64,000 nucleotides of DNA from contig NZ_LT578417.1 of the NCBI RefSeq assembly GCF_900088535.1, positions 2,418,001-2,482,000 of the forward strand. The letters run 5' to 3'. This stretch comes from Cyanobium sp. NIES-981. Lineage in GTDB: Bacteria > Cyanobacteriota > Cyanobacteriia > PCC-6307 > Cyanobiaceae. Position numbers and translations under genes: made by a program. Numbering within the stretch: position 1 is the first letter of the stretch; each line of letters begins with the position of its first letter. The notes beneath the pieces were generated by a model that saw only the letters and a program-made list of their open reading frames with translations, was not told where the DNA came from and ran no database searches. Of the stretch, positions 36,924-44,896 are shown piece by piece.

Positions 36924-37322
36924 ATGATCAAGCTCCGCCTGAAGCGGTTCGGCAAGAAGCGGGAAGCGAGCTTCCGCCTCGTGGCCACCAACAGCACCTC
37001 CCGCCGGGATGGGCGTCCGCTCGAGGAGCTGGGCTTCTACAACCCCCGCACCAAGGAGACCCGGCTCAACACCGAGGCCATCCGCGCCCGTCTCGCTCAG
37101 GGCGCCCAGCCCACCGACACGGTGCTGACCCTGCTCGAGCGGGGCGGGCTGGTGGAGAAGACGGTGCGCCCATCGGTGACCGCAGGCCAGGCCAAGCAGG
37201 CGGCCGCCCGCGAAGCCGCTGCCAAGCAGGCGGCCAGGGAAGCCGCGGAAGCCAAGGCGGCAGCCGAGGCCAAGGCAGCTGAGGAGGCTGCAGCCGCCGC
37301 CGAACCGGCTGCCGAGGCTTGA
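36924..37322 (+). CDS. rpsP: 30S ribosomal protein S16
   Basis: A 132-residue S16. The conserved 80 residues begin [25 protein letters not shown] and include [10 protein letters not shown] and [17 protein letters not shown]. The normal protein ends near here; this one adds about 50 residues of almost pure Ala, Lys and Glu ([39 protein letters not shown]), likely a long charged helix. The stop overlaps the phoH start by 4 bases (TTGA). Confidence 0.95.
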   Translation: MIKLRLKRFGKKREASFRLVATNSTSRRDGRPLEELGFYNPRTKETRLNTEAIRARLAQGAQPTDTVLTLLERGGLVEKTVRPSVTAGQAKQAAAREAAAKQAAREAAEAKAAAEAKAAEEAAAAAEPAAEA

Positions 37323-38359
37323 GCCCCAGCCCCACCGCAGAACCTGGAGGACGCAGCAGCACCTCCATCGCCCTGCCCAACTCCGCCGCCGCCCTGGCCC
37401 TGGCGGGTCCGGCCGAAGCCACCCTGCGCCAGCTCGAGGCCCTCACCGGCGCCTCCCTGGTGCTGCGGGGTCTTGATCTCTGGATCGCGGCCCGTCCGAA
37501 CCAGCTGCAGCGCGCCACCGCCCTGGTGGAGATGCTGAGGCCGCTGTGGGATCAGGGACAGGCCATCAGCCCGGTGGATCTGCAGACGGCCCTCCAGGCC
37601 CTCGACACCGACCGCACCGAGGAACACCGCGCCCTCGGCCAGCACGTGCTGGCCCGCAGCCAGAGCGGTCAGCTGCTGCGGCCCCGCACCCTGCGGCAGA
37701 AGGCCTACGTGGAGGCCATGGAGCACCACGACCTCACCCTGGCCCTGGGTCCGGCCGGCACCGGCAAGACCTTTCTGGCCACGGTGCTGGCTGTGCGGAT
37801 GCTGAATGAACGCCGGGTGCAGCGTCTGATCCTGACGCGGCCCGCCGTGGAGGCGGGCGAGCGGCTGGGTTTTCTCCCTGGCGACCTGCAGCAGAAGGTG
37901 GATCCCTACCTACGGCCCCTCTACGACGCCCTTCACGCCCTGCTGGGCGCCGAACGCACCACCGCCCTTCTCGAGAAGGGGGTGATCGAGGTGGCTCCGC
38001 TGGCCTACATGCGCGGGCGCACGCTCGCGGACGCTTTCGTGATCCTCGATGAGGCCCAGAACACCACCAGCGCCCAGATGCGCATGGTGCTCACCCGGCT
38101 GGGCGAGAACTCCCGGATGGTGGTCACGGGCGATCCCACCCAGCTGGATCTGCCGCCGGGGGTCACCAGCGGGCTCAGCGAGGCGGCCGACGTGCTCGAA
38201 GGGGTGGAAGGGGTGGCCATCTGCCGGCTGAGTGCGGCCGATGTGGTGCGCCATCCCCTGGTGCAGCGCCTTGTCACCGCCTACGCACAGCGCGACGCGG
38301 GCCGCGAACCTGGAGGCCGGCGGCCCGCGCCCACGCGGCCAGCACCACGCCGCCCCTGA
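37319..38359 (+). CDS. phoH: PhoH-like ATPase
   Basis: A 346-residue P-loop ATPase of the PhoH family, implicated in RNA metabolism or ribosome maturation. Walker A is [18 protein letters not shown], Walker B is [23 protein letters not shown], and the sensor-like region [19 protein letters not shown] is typical. The N-terminal 100 residues include a weak RNA-binding-like segment ([17 protein letters not shown]) as in the family. It starts with TTG at 37319, coupled to the rpsP stop. The C-terminal 30 residues are Arg/Pro-rich and not conserved. Confidence 0.93.
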   Translation: MSPSPTAEPGGRSSTSIALPNSAAALALAGPAEATLRQLEALTGASLVLRGLDLWIAARPNQLQRATALVEMLRPLWDQGQAISPVDLQTALQALDTDRTEEHRALGQHVLARSQSGQLLRPRTLRQKAYVEAMEHHDLTLALGPAGTGKTFLATVLAVRMLNERRVQRLILTRPAVEAGERLGFLPGDLQQKVDPYLRPLYDALHALLGAERTTALLEKGVIEVAPLAYMRGRTLADAFVILDEAQNTTSAQMRMVLTRLGENSRMVVTGDPTQLDLPPGVTSGLSEAADVLEGVEGVAICRLSAADVVRHPLVQRLVTAYAQRDAGREPGGRRPAPTRPAPRRP

Positions 38360-38499
38360 ACCTCAGCAACCGCAACAGGCCTGCGGGCGGGCGCTCCGCC
38401 TTTGCCCATGGGGAGATCCGCACCTGCCGCAGGCCTCCGGGCTCTGCCACCACCGATGCGGCGCTGGCAGGATGGTGGGAGTTCGAAACCTGGTGCGCC

Positions 38500-39231
38500 A
38501 TGCCGGCCAGCAGCAATTTTCAGGAGGCCATCCGCGAGGCGCAATCCAGCGCGCTCGTGGGGCCCAATGTGGTCAACAAGGCCCTGCCGTATGTGGGCGG
38601 CGGCATGGTGCTCACCGCCGGCGGGGTGATCGGCGGCCTGTCGATGATCGGCAGCCCGTTGTTCATGCCCCTGTTCTGGGTGGCCCTGATCGGCAACTTC
38701 ATCCTCTTCTTCGTCGCCCAGAACGTGGCGATGAAGGGGAACAACAGCACGGCGCTGCCGATCCTGGCCGTCTACAGCCTGATCACCGGCTTCACCCTCA
38801 GCGGCATCGTGGCCTACGCCCTCAGCGTGGCGGGGGTGGGGGCCATCGGCACCGCCACCCTGGCCACGGGCATCACCTTCGTGGTGGCCTCCTTCGCCGG
38901 CCGTCGCATGAGTGACAGCGTCGGCCAGGCCCTCACCGGTGTGGTGGGCCTCGGGATCATCGGCCTGCTGATCGCGATGGTGGTGCAGATCGTGGGCAGT
39001 ATCTTCGTGCCCGGCATGTTCGGCGGCAACGGCTTCGAGCTGCTGATCGCCGGCTTCGGCACCGTGCTGTTCATCGGTGCCGCCTTCGTGGACTTCTACA
39101 CGATGCCCCGCACCTACAGCGACGAGCAGTACCTGGCCGGCGCCCTGGGGATGTACCTCACCTACATCAACCTGTTCATCTTCATTCTGCGGCTGATCAT
39201 CGCCCTGCAGGGCGGTGGACGCCGCGACTGA
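38500..39231 (+). CDS. Bax inhibitor-1/YccA family membrane protein
   Basis: A 243-residue protein with seven hydrophobic segments. The end sequence LLIAGFGTVLFIGAAFVDFYTMPRTYSDEQYLAGALGMYLTYINLFIFILRLI matches the BI-1/YccA (transmembrane BAX inhibitor) family, whose members act as pH-sensitive calcium leak channels or interact with FtsH. The predicted N-terminal 25 residues are polar. A 140-bp gap before it (38360-38499) shows no gene. A terminator follows 58 bases after the stop. Confidence 0.9.
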   Translation: MPASSNFQEAIREAQSSALVGPNVVNKALPYVGGGMVLTAGGVIGGLSMIGSPLFMPLFWVALIGNFILFFVAQNVAMKGNNSTALPILAVYSLITGFTLSGIVAYALSVAGVGAIGTATLATGITFVVASFAGRRMSDSVGQALTGVVGLGIIGLLIAMVVQIVGSIFVPGMFGGNGFELLIAGFGTVLFIGAAFVDFYTMPRTYSDEQYLAGALGMYLTYINLFIFILRLIIALQGGGRRD

Positions 39232-39289
39232 CCTGTCAGCAGCCTGGCCCTGGCCAGCAGGACCTGCCCCAGCCAGAGGCCATGCATCG

Positions 39290-39313
39290 GCGCCCCCCAC
39301 GGGGCGCTTTTTT
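39290..39313 (+). terminator. Rho-independent terminator between convergent genes
   Basis: A perfect 7-bp stem GCGCCCC/GGGGCGC with loop CCAC (39297-39300) is followed by six T residues at 39308-39313. It ends transcription of the BI-1 gene; without a T run on the other strand it is probably not fully bidirectional for the convergent gene whose stop is at 39367. Confidence 0.88.
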
Positions 39314-39366
39314 CATGGGTGAACGCGGGAGTGAACCCGGCGGTCGGGCCGGCAACCCAGGGGGCT

Positions 39367-39894
39367 TCAGCCTTCCGCCACCGCCTCCACGGCCCCGGCG
39401 ATCGCACGGCGCTGCTCGGCGTCGTAGCCCCAGCGATCGAGAAACGCCACATCCTCCCCTTCGCCGCAGCCGGCGGCGGCCAGCAGGATCTCCAGCCGCT
39501 GCTTCACGGCATGGGGGTCGAGCAGGCGCAGCAGCTCGGTGCAGCGGCTGGCCACCCGTTCCGAGCCGCTCTGCTGGGCCCCATCGCCGGCCCGGGCGTG
39601 GTGCAGGGCCATGGCGGTGCTCATGGCCAGGTTGCGGGCCGAGAGATCCACCACCCCCTCCCCGGCCGCCCGCAGCTGCAGCACCAGCGGCTCGGGGAGG
39701 CGGTCCATCAGCGGACAGTCGCCGGCCAGGCTCACCACGAAGAAGCCCCGGGCCCCGTCGCGGGCCGCCACCAGCTCCGCCACCCGATCGGCCAGCACCT
39801 CGTCGCTGAGTTCGCCGTTCTCCCACAGGCCCAGCCACTGGGCCGTGATCTCCATCGCCTGCTGAAAGGTGGGTTCGAGGGGCGTGGTGGTCAT
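39367..39894 (-). CDS. Hypothetical protein (175 aa)
   Basis: A 175-residue soluble protein of a family I do not recognise by name. It reads as well-formed coding sequence: TFQQAMEITAQWLGLWENGELSDEVLADRVAELVAARDGARGFFVVSLAGDCPLMDRLPEPLVLQLRAAGEGVVDLSARNLAMSTAMALHH, followed by a helical C-terminal half ending RRAIAGAVEAVAEG. No cofactor or membrane motif is visible. The start is ATG at 39894 (MTTTPLEPTF); the frame upstream runs antisense through era and is not coding. It is divergent from era over 132 bases. Confidence 0.8.
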   Translation of the reverse strand: MTTTPLEPTFQQAMEITAQWLGLWENGELSDEVLADRVAELVAARDGARGFFVVSLAGDCPLMDRLPEPLVLQLRAAGEGVVDLSARNLAMSTAMALHHARAGDGAQQSGSERVASRCTELLRLLDPHAVKQRLEILLAAAGCGEGEDVAFLDRWGYDAEQRRAIAGAVEAVAEG

Positions 39895-39966
39895 GGCGCC
39901 AGGGCGGGGGAAAGGACACGCTCCCCTAGAGGTTATGGACCCGGCGGCGCCGTGGTGGCCTCCTTG

Positions 39967-39988
39967 CGGCCCCGTGGCGGCCCCGTGG
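39967..39988 (+). repeat. Short direct repeat in the era leader
   Basis: Two exact copies of the 11-base unit CGGCCCCGTGG (39967-39977, 39978-39988), flanked by further related GTGG/CGGC-rich pieces from 39940 to 40010. It lies between the divergent 175-residue gene and era. Confidence 0.7.
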
Positions 39989-40026
39989 TGGTCCCCCGGC
40001 GGCCATGGGCTGACAATCTGGACCCC

Positions 40027-41091
40027 ATGCACCCAACCGAGCCGCCCACCAATTCCGGCCCACAACGGCCCGCACCTGAGGAGGAGGCTGGGGCGGGCGT
40101 GCTGCTGCCCGTGCCCGATCCGGCCGAGTCGGCCCGCCTGCTGGGCGGTGGCCCGGGCGCTCCGGCGTTCCGCTCCGGCTTCGTGGCCCTGATCGGCCGG
40201 CCGAACGTGGGCAAGTCCACCCTGCTCAACCAGCTGGTGGGCCAGAAGGTGGCCATCACCTCCCCGGTGGCCCAGACCACCCGAAACCGGCTGCGGGCCA
40301 TCCTCACCACGCCCAAGGCCCAGCTGGTGCTGCTCGACACCCCCGGCATCCACAAGCCCCACCACCTCCTCGGCGAGCGGCTGGTGAAGACGGCCCGCAG
40401 CGCCATCGGCGAGGTGGACGTGGTGCTGCTGCTGGTGGACGGCAGCCAGAGCGCCGGCCGCGGCGATGGCTTCATCGTGGAGCTGCTGCGCCACTGCCGC
40501 GCCCCCGTGCATGTGGCCCTGAACAAGCACGATCTGGTGTCTGCCGATCAGGCGGCGGCGCTGGCGGAGAGTTACCGCGGCCTGCTGGCCGGCCGGGGCG
40601 ATTTCGCCATGCCGGAGAGGAGCGAACCTCTGGGTTGGCCCCTCCACCCGGTGAGCGCCCTCACCGGCGAGGGCACCGCCGAACTGGTGGACGCCCTCAG
40701 CGCTGACCTGCCACCCGGCCCCCACCTCTATCCGGCCGATGCGGTGAGCGATCAGCCCGAGCAGCTGCTGATGGCGGAACTGATCCGCGAGCAGGTGCTC
40801 AGCCACACCCGCGAGGAAGTGCCCCACTCGGTGGCCGTGAGCATCGACCGGGTGGTGGACGACGGCCCCCGCACGGCCGTGCTGGCCACCGTGCTGGTGG
40901 AGCGCTCCAGCCAGAAGGGCATCCTGATCGGCAAGGGCGGGCGGATGCTGAAGACCATCGGCCAGGGCGCCCGCCTGCAGATGGAGAAGGTGTTCTCCGG
41001 GCCGGTGTACCTGGAGCTGTTCGTGAAGGTGGTGCCGGGCTGGCGCCGCAGCGCCGCCCGCCTGGCCGAGCTGGGCTACAGGGGGGAGTAG
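40027..41091 (+). CDS. era: GTPase Era
   Basis: A 354-residue GTPase needed for 16S rRNA maturation and small-subunit assembly. The G motifs are present: VALIGRPNVGKSTLLNQLVGQKVAITS, VLLDTPGIHKPHHLLGERL, ALNKHDLV and the SALTGEGT loop. The C-terminal KH domain contains SQKGILIGKGGRMLKTIGQGARLQME and ends LFVKVVPGWRRSAARLAELGY. The first 55 residues (MHPTEPPTNSGP to the start of the G domain) are a variable, Pro/Glu-rich extension relative to the roughly 300-residue norm. The GKGGR RNA-binding loop is intact. Confidence 0.96.
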   Translation: MHPTEPPTNSGPQRPAPEEEAGAGVLLPVPDPAESARLLGGGPGAPAFRSGFVALIGRPNVGKSTLLNQLVGQKVAITSPVAQTTRNRLRAILTTPKAQLVLLDTPGIHKPHHLLGERLVKTARSAIGEVDVVLLLVDGSQSAGRGDGFIVELLRHCRAPVHVALNKHDLVSADQAAALAESYRGLLAGRGDFAMPERSEPLGWPLHPVSALTGEGTAELVDALSADLPPGPHLYPADAVSDQPEQLLMAELIREQVLSHTREEVPHSVAVSIDRVVDDGPRTAVLATVLVERSSQKGILIGKGGRMLKTIGQGARLQMEKVFSGPVYLELFVKVVPGWRRSAARLAELGYRGE

Positions 41092-41111
41092 GAGCGGCGC
41101 GTGGGAGTGGC

Positions 41112-41137
41112 GGGTGAGAGCGGAGGGTGAGAGCGGA
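41112..41137 (+). repeat. 13-bp tandem repeat after era
   Basis: Two exact copies of GGGTGAGAGCGGA (41112-41124 and 41125-41137) with related GAGTGAG/GGGAGTGG pieces on both sides fill the 77-bp gap between era and the lyase gene. Confidence 0.75.
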
Positions 41138-41168
41138 GAGTGAGCAGGGCGACTGAGAGAATGGCCCG

Positions 41169-41690
41169 ATGAGCGACACCCCAGCCTTTCCGCCCGAGGA
41201 GATCGGCGCCTTCCTGCGCTTCTGCGCCGGTGAGTGGATGAGCCTGCGCAGCGAGTTCGCCCTGGGGGAAGCGGAGGCGGCAGGGCACGAGGCCGGCGAG
41301 GGCGACGAATGGCACAGCAGCGAGCGGGGCGAGCTGGTGGTGACCTTCCTGGAGCCGGCAGCAGGCCACGGCCCGGGCGGCTTGCGGGTGGGTCCCAGGA
41401 ACAGCCCGCAGCGGGAGCTGCACTTCAGCTCCGATGGCCGTTTCTCCAGTGGGGCGGCAGGCACCCCAGCTGAGGCCACGCTGCTGGAGGGAGAGTGGGA
41501 ACTCTGGCCCGACGGCAGCCTCGAACTCCGGCTCCAGCAGGAGGGCCGCGAGGTGCGGGAGCGCATCTGGTTCACCAAGCCCAACCTGCGGCTGCGCAGC
41601 ACGGTGGAACGGCAGGGGGACGGCAGCCCGGAACGGGCCAGCTTCAGCTCCGAGATCCGCCGGGTGAGCCGTCCCGCCGCCGGCAGCTGA
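41169..41690 (+). CDS. CpcS/CpeS-family phycobiliprotein lyase
   Basis: A 173-residue lipocalin-like lyase that would attach a bilin chromophore to a phycobiliprotein cysteine. The family start is seen in IGAFLRFCAGEWMSLRSEFAL and the family end in RERIWFTKPNLRLRSTVERQGDG followed by ASFSSEIRRV. Whether it serves phycocyanin, allophycocyanin or phycoerythrin cannot be told, and no phycobilisome genes are in the window. Its stop codon shares one base with the trmD start. The protein contains an unusual Gly/Ala/Glu insert around residues 38-50. Confidence 0.8.
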   Translation: MSDTPAFPPEEIGAFLRFCAGEWMSLRSEFALGEAEAAGHEAGEGDEWHSSERGELVVTFLEPAAGHGPGGLRVGPRNSPQRELHFSSDGRFSSGAAGTPAEATLLEGEWELWPDGSLELRLQQEGREVRERIWFTKPNLRLRSTVERQGDGSPERASFSSEIRRVSRPAAGS

Positions 41691-42406
41691 TGGCGATGCG
41701 GCTGGACGTGGTGAGCCTCACGCCCGAGGCCTTCGCCCCGCTGCTGAGCCTCGGGGTGATCGGACGCGCCTTCGCCGCCGGCATCGCCGAGCTGCATGTG
41801 CACAATCCCCGCGATCACGCCACCGACCGCTACCGCAAGGTGGATGACGAGCCCTACGGCGGCGGCGCCGGCATGGTGCTCAAGCCCGAGCCCGTGTTCG
41901 CCGCGGTGGAGGCCATCCCCGTGCTGCCCCGGCGGCGGGTGCTGCTGATGAGCCCCCAGGGGCAGCCGCTGCGGCAGGCCGACCTGCGCCGCTGGGCCGG
42001 CGAGGCCGACCAGCTGGTGTTTCTCTGCGGCCACTACGAGGGCTTCGATGAGCGCATCCGCTGCCTCGCCGATGAGGAGGTGTCGATCGGCGATTTCGTG
42101 CTCACCGGCGGCGAGCTGCCAGCCGCCGTGATCATCAATGGCGTGGTGCGGCTGCTGCCGGGCACGGTGGGCACCGCAGCCTGCCTGCAGGAAGAGAGCC
42201 ACAGCACCCTGCTGCTGGAGCATCCCCACTACACCCGGCCGGCCAGCTTCCGGGGCCTGGAGGTGCCGGCCGTGCTGCGCAGCGGCGACCACGGCGCCGT
42301 GGCCCGCTGGCGCCTGGAGCAGCAGCAACAGCGCACCGCCGAACGCCGCCCCGATCTCTACGCCCGCTGGCAGGCGCAGCAGCAGGCCGGCCCACCCCCA
42401 TGCTGA
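41690..42406 (+). CDS. trmD: tRNA (guanine-N1-)-methyltransferase
   Basis: A 238-residue SPOUT methyltransferase that makes m1G37 in tRNAs and prevents frameshifting. The trefoil-knot SAM site is visible: [75 protein letters not shown] and the hinge [27 protein letters not shown]. The start ATG at 41690 shares a base with the preceding stop, giving coupled translation with the lyase gene. Confidence 0.97.
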   Translation: MAMRLDVVSLTPEAFAPLLSLGVIGRAFAAGIAELHVHNPRDHATDRYRKVDDEPYGGGAGMVLKPEPVFAAVEAIPVLPRRRVLLMSPQGQPLRQADLRRWAGEADQLVFLCGHYEGFDERIRCLADEEVSIGDFVLTGGELPAAVIINGVVRLLPGTVGTAACLQEESHSTLLLEHPHYTRPASFRGLEVPAVLRSGDHGAVARWRLEQQQQRTAERRPDLYARWQAQQQAGPPPC

Positions 42407-42777
42407 TCACCACCACCCCCAGCCTCGAGGGCCAGACCATCCAGCACTATCTGGGTCCGGTGCACGGCGAGGCGATCCTGGGCGCCAACATCTTTCGCGA
42501 CCTGCTGGCCTCGGTGCGCGATGTGGTGGGCGGCAGGGCCCGGGCCTACGAGAAGGCGCTGCAGCAGGCCCGCCAGGAGGCCATGGAGGAGCTGGCCCGC
42601 AGGGCCGAGCTGCTGGGCGCCGACGCCGTGGTGGGCCTGCAGCTCGACACCGAGGTGCTGGGCCAGTCGGGCGGAATGCTGATGGTGTGCGCGGTGGGCA
42701 CGGCGGTGCGCCTGGAGGAGGCGGGTCGTGGCCGCGCCCTGCCCCTGCCGCCGCCGCCTCTGCCGCCCCAGGCCTGA
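42400..42777 (+). CDS. YbjQ/UPF0145 family protein
   Basis: A 125-residue protein of the YbjQ family (heavy-metal-binding-type domain, probably a pentamer). The family pattern is intact: [57 protein letters not shown], then [35 protein letters not shown] Pro-rich tail of about 15 residues follows. The ATG at 42400 overlaps the trmD stop by 7 bases. Function in this organism is unknown. Confidence 0.88.
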   Translation: MLITTTPSLEGQTIQHYLGPVHGEAILGANIFRDLLASVRDVVGGRARAYEKALQQARQEAMEELARRAELLGADAVVGLQLDTEVLGQSGGMLMVCAVGTAVRLEEAGRGRALPLPPPPLPPQA

Positions 42778-42791
42778 GACGGCGGAGCGGC

Positions 42792-43673
42792 TCAGATCTG
42801 CCCCTGCTGGAGACCCTTCAGGGCCGCCAGCAGCGACGCCGGGCTCTGGGGATCCACCATCAGCACACTGCCCCCCTTCGCCTGGGCCATCTCCTGCCCC
42901 ATCACCATCCAGTCGCTGGCCAGCAGCAGCCGCAGGGCTTCGGCCGCGGCGGGGTTGGCCTCGATCGCCTCGGCCAGCCGGGTGGCCGCCGCGGCCCTGG
43001 CCTCCGCCTGAAGCGTCTGCTGCTTGGCCTCCGCCTCAGCCTGCAGCAGCAGGGCCTGGGCCCGGCCGCGGGCGGCGTTGAGCTCGCTGTCGCGCACCCC
43101 CTCCGAGCGCAGGATGGCGGCCCGCTTCTCCCGCTCGGCGGTCATCTGCTGCTCCATCGCCTGCTGCACCCCGGCCGAGGGGTGGATGTCGCGCAGCTCC
43201 ACCCGGGTCACCTTCACGCCCCAGGGGTCGGTGGCCTGATCCAGCTCCCGCAGCAGGGCCTCGTTCACCTCCTGGCGGGTGGTGAAGGTCTGGTCGAGGT
43301 CGAGCTTGCCCATCTCGGCGCGGATCTGGGTGAGCACCAGGTTCACCATCGCCGCCTGCAGGTTGTCGACGCCGTAGTAGGCGCGGGCGTGCTCCAGCAG
43401 TTGCCAGTACACCACCGCATCCACCTCGATCGACACGTTGTCGCGGGTGATGCACTGCTGGGGCGGAATGTCGAGCACCCGCTCCTTGAGGGATTCGTGG
43501 CTCACCACCTTCTCCACCACCGGCAGCACGAAGGAGAGGCCCGGCTGGAGCTGGCGGTCGTACTTGCCGAGGCGCTCCACCAGGCGCGACTGGCCGCCGC
43601 TGGTCACCTTGATGCTGTTCACCCCGAGGAACGCCATCACCAGCAGGGCCGGCAGCCCGAACAGGGTTTCCAT
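42792..43673 (-). CDS. SPFH-domain (stomatin/prohibitin-like) protein
   Basis: A 293-residue membrane-anchored stomatin homologue. An N-terminal hydrophobic anchor (METLFGLPALLVMAFLGVNSI) precedes the SPFH domain: VERLGKYDRQLQPGLSFVLPVVEKV, RVLDIPPQQCITRDNVSIEVDAVVYWQLLEHARAYYGV, and a long coiled-coil with the typical EREKRAAILRSEGVRDSELNAARGRAQALLLQAEAEAKQQ. Such proteins scaffold membrane microdomains or restrain FtsH-type proteases. It is divergent from the NfeD gene 61 bases away, an unusual layout, since the two are normally co-transcribed. It converges on ybjQ (14 bases between stops). Confidence 0.93.
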   Translation of the reverse strand: METLFGLPALLVMAFLGVNSIKVTSGGQSRLVERLGKYDRQLQPGLSFVLPVVEKVVSHESLKERVLDIPPQQCITRDNVSIEVDAVVYWQLLEHARAYYGVDNLQAAMVNLVLTQIRAEMGKLDLDQTFTTRQEVNEALLRELDQATDPWGVKVTRVELRDIHPSAGVQQAMEQQMTAEREKRAAILRSEGVRDSELNAARGRAQALLLQAEAEAKQQTLQAEARAAAATRLAEAIEANPAAAEALRLLLASDWMVMGQEMAQAKGGSVLMVDPQSPASLLAALKGLQQGQI

Positions 43674-43734
43674 CGCCGGAGCAGCAGCACGGTCCCAGGC
43701 TAGGCAGCATGGAGAGAGCCCACCACCCGACCCC

Positions 43735-44178
43735 ATGGCCCTGGCGTCCCTGATCTGGCTGCTGGTGGGCCTGGGCCTGCTGGCGATCGAATGGCTGGGT
43801 GCGGAATTCGACGGCCTGTTGGAGGCGGCCGTGGCGGCGCTGGTGGCGTCGGTGCTGAGTGCCCTGCTGCCCTGGCCGCCGCTGCTGCAGGTGGCGGCCT
43901 TCGCGGTGCTGAGCGGCCTGGGTCTGCTGGCCCTGCGGGGCTGGGAGAAGCGCAGCCGGGAGCGGGCGATTCCCGCCAGCAGCCGCAGCCAGCGGGCCGA
44001 GGTGATCGGGGGCTTCGACGGCGGCCCGGAAGGGCGGGTGCGCTGGCAGGGCCAGAGCTGGGCCGCCGTCTGCCTGGAGACGGGCGCCCCGCTGCCGCCC
44101 GGCGCCGCCGTGACGGTGATGGGGCGCGACGGCAACCAACTCCAGGTTGTTGCCGAAGGCAGGAGCGGCTCTACCTGA
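43735..44178 (+). CDS. NfeD-like membrane protein
   Basis: A 147-residue partner of SPFH proteins. Two or three membrane segments (LIWLLVGLGLLAIEWLGAEFDGL, AAVAALVASVLSALLPWPPLLQVAAFAVLSGLGLLAL) are followed by a short soluble OB-like domain (AEVIGGFDGGPEGRVRWQGQSWAAVCLETGAPLPPGAAVTVMGRDGNQLQVV), the standard C-terminal domain of short NfeD proteins. The start ATG at 43735 is taken. It is divergent from the SPFH gene and is the last high-GC gene before the AT-rich segment. Confidence 0.9.
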   Translation: MALASLIWLLVGLGLLAIEWLGAEFDGLLEAAVAALVASVLSALLPWPPLLQVAAFAVLSGLGLLALRGWEKRSRERAIPASSRSQRAEVIGGFDGGPEGRVRWQGQSWAAVCLETGAPLPPGAAVTVMGRDGNQLQVVAEGRSGST

Positions 44179-44254
44179 ACTGGTCCATGGCCTCGAACCA
44201 GTCCAGAAACAGGCGCATCCATAGCGACCTTCTCGCGGGGATTCGATATCATGA

Positions 44255-44815
44255 ATGTTCAAATATTTTGACTACATGAGTCCCGATAAAATACCAATCT
44301 TCGCCCAAATCAAAGCCATCTTCAGCCTACTCTTAGGGTCATCCCAGGGTCATCACACTAAAAGCCCATCCCCCCACGAGTTGGCCAGGCACAACCACAC
44401 CAATGAATTAACTGCTATGAATCCCATGGCTCCGCAGTCCGCAAGGGACAAGCCGGTCCCACTCTCACAGTTGCAGACGACAGCACCGATTTCCCAACCC
44501 ACTCCTCCAATGGCCACCTCCAAACAAAAATCTCTTGCCGATTACTGCAAGGGCATTGCCGAACAAACCGGCCTTACCGAAACACAAGTCAGACTCGTTT
44601 GCGAGCTATTCTTGAGTGGTCTTCTGAAACAGCTTCGTGCGGGCATTCCTTTTGTTTCGTGGATGATTCACATCAATCCCGAGCCAGAATCCACTACAAC
44701 CACGAAGCCTGAAACCCCACGAAGAACCGCAAGTCTCTTGGCAAGGATCACACAAGTTCCTACATTCAACGAGGACAAGTTCCAACAGTCAATCCAAACA
44801 CGTCTTAACTCTTAA
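44255..44815 (+). CDS. Divergent HU/IHF-like DNA-binding protein
   Basis: A reading frame of up to 186 residues in the AT-rich segment. The last 100 residues read like the HU fold: helices LADYCKGIAEQTGLTETQVRLVCELFLSGLLKQL, then RAGIPFVSWMIHI in the position of the HU beta-sheet, a shortened arm (PRRTASLLARI), and VPTFNEDKFQQSIQTRL for the final strand and helix (compare the HU ending with VPAF...ALKDAV). The signature GFGxF turn and the arm Pro are not recognisable. The N-terminal 85 residues are polar, Pro/Ser/Thr/His-rich. Starts at 44417 and 44510 are alternatives to 44255; none has a clear ribosome-binding site. The HU assignment is my inference. Confidence 0.55.
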   Translation: MFKYFDYMSPDKIPIFAQIKAIFSLLLGSSQGHHTKSPSPHELARHNHTNELTAMNPMAPQSARDKPVPLSQLQTTAPISQPTPPMATSKQKSLADYCKGIAEQTGLTETQVRLVCELFLSGLLKQLRAGIPFVSWMIHINPEPESTTTTKPETPRRTASLLARITQVPTFNEDKFQQSIQTRLNS

Positions 44816-44817
44816 AT

Positions 44818-44839
44818 CCAGAACCCACTGATATTCTGG
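44818..44839 (+). other. Hairpin after the HU-like gene
   Basis: Perfect 6-bp arms CCAGAA/TTCTGG separated by ten bases begin 3 bases after the HU-like stop codon. No T run follows, so it is not a convincing rho-independent terminator, but it lies between the HU-like stop and ispF and could affect translation or transcript ends. Confidence 0.4.
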
Positions 44840-44896
44840 AGGGATACAATCGAACGTTTTGATTCGACTGATCACGCAACGTCAGTCCTCCCTGTC

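Larger units (their letters stand above)
44225..44880. other. AT-rich segment with compositional break
   Basis: From about 44225 to 44880 the sequence is far richer in A and T than anything around it (roughly half A+T by eye, against about 30% on both sides), and codon use in the enclosed gene changes accordingly (AAA, ATT, TTC and TCA codons that neighbours avoid). It holds one gene, no transposase, no integrase, no clear terminal repeats and no tRNA at its borders. Recent acquisition, or survival of an AT-rich relic, are the options. Boundaries are judged by eye. Confidence 0.72.

Noticed and set aside
44176-44245. Remnant coding sequence on the minus strand left of the AT-rich block
   Set aside because: A short frame ending near 44173 has a plausible Trp/Phe-rich sequence of about 18 residues, but it stops quickly upstream and matches nothing I can name.
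44818-44839. Rho-independent terminator after the HU-like gene
   Set aside because: The hairpin is good but no T run follows; listed only as a hairpin.
44170-44880. Insertion sequence or integron-like element
   Set aside because: No transposase, no convincing terminal inverted repeats, no target-site duplication; only short CCAGAA matches at the two sides.
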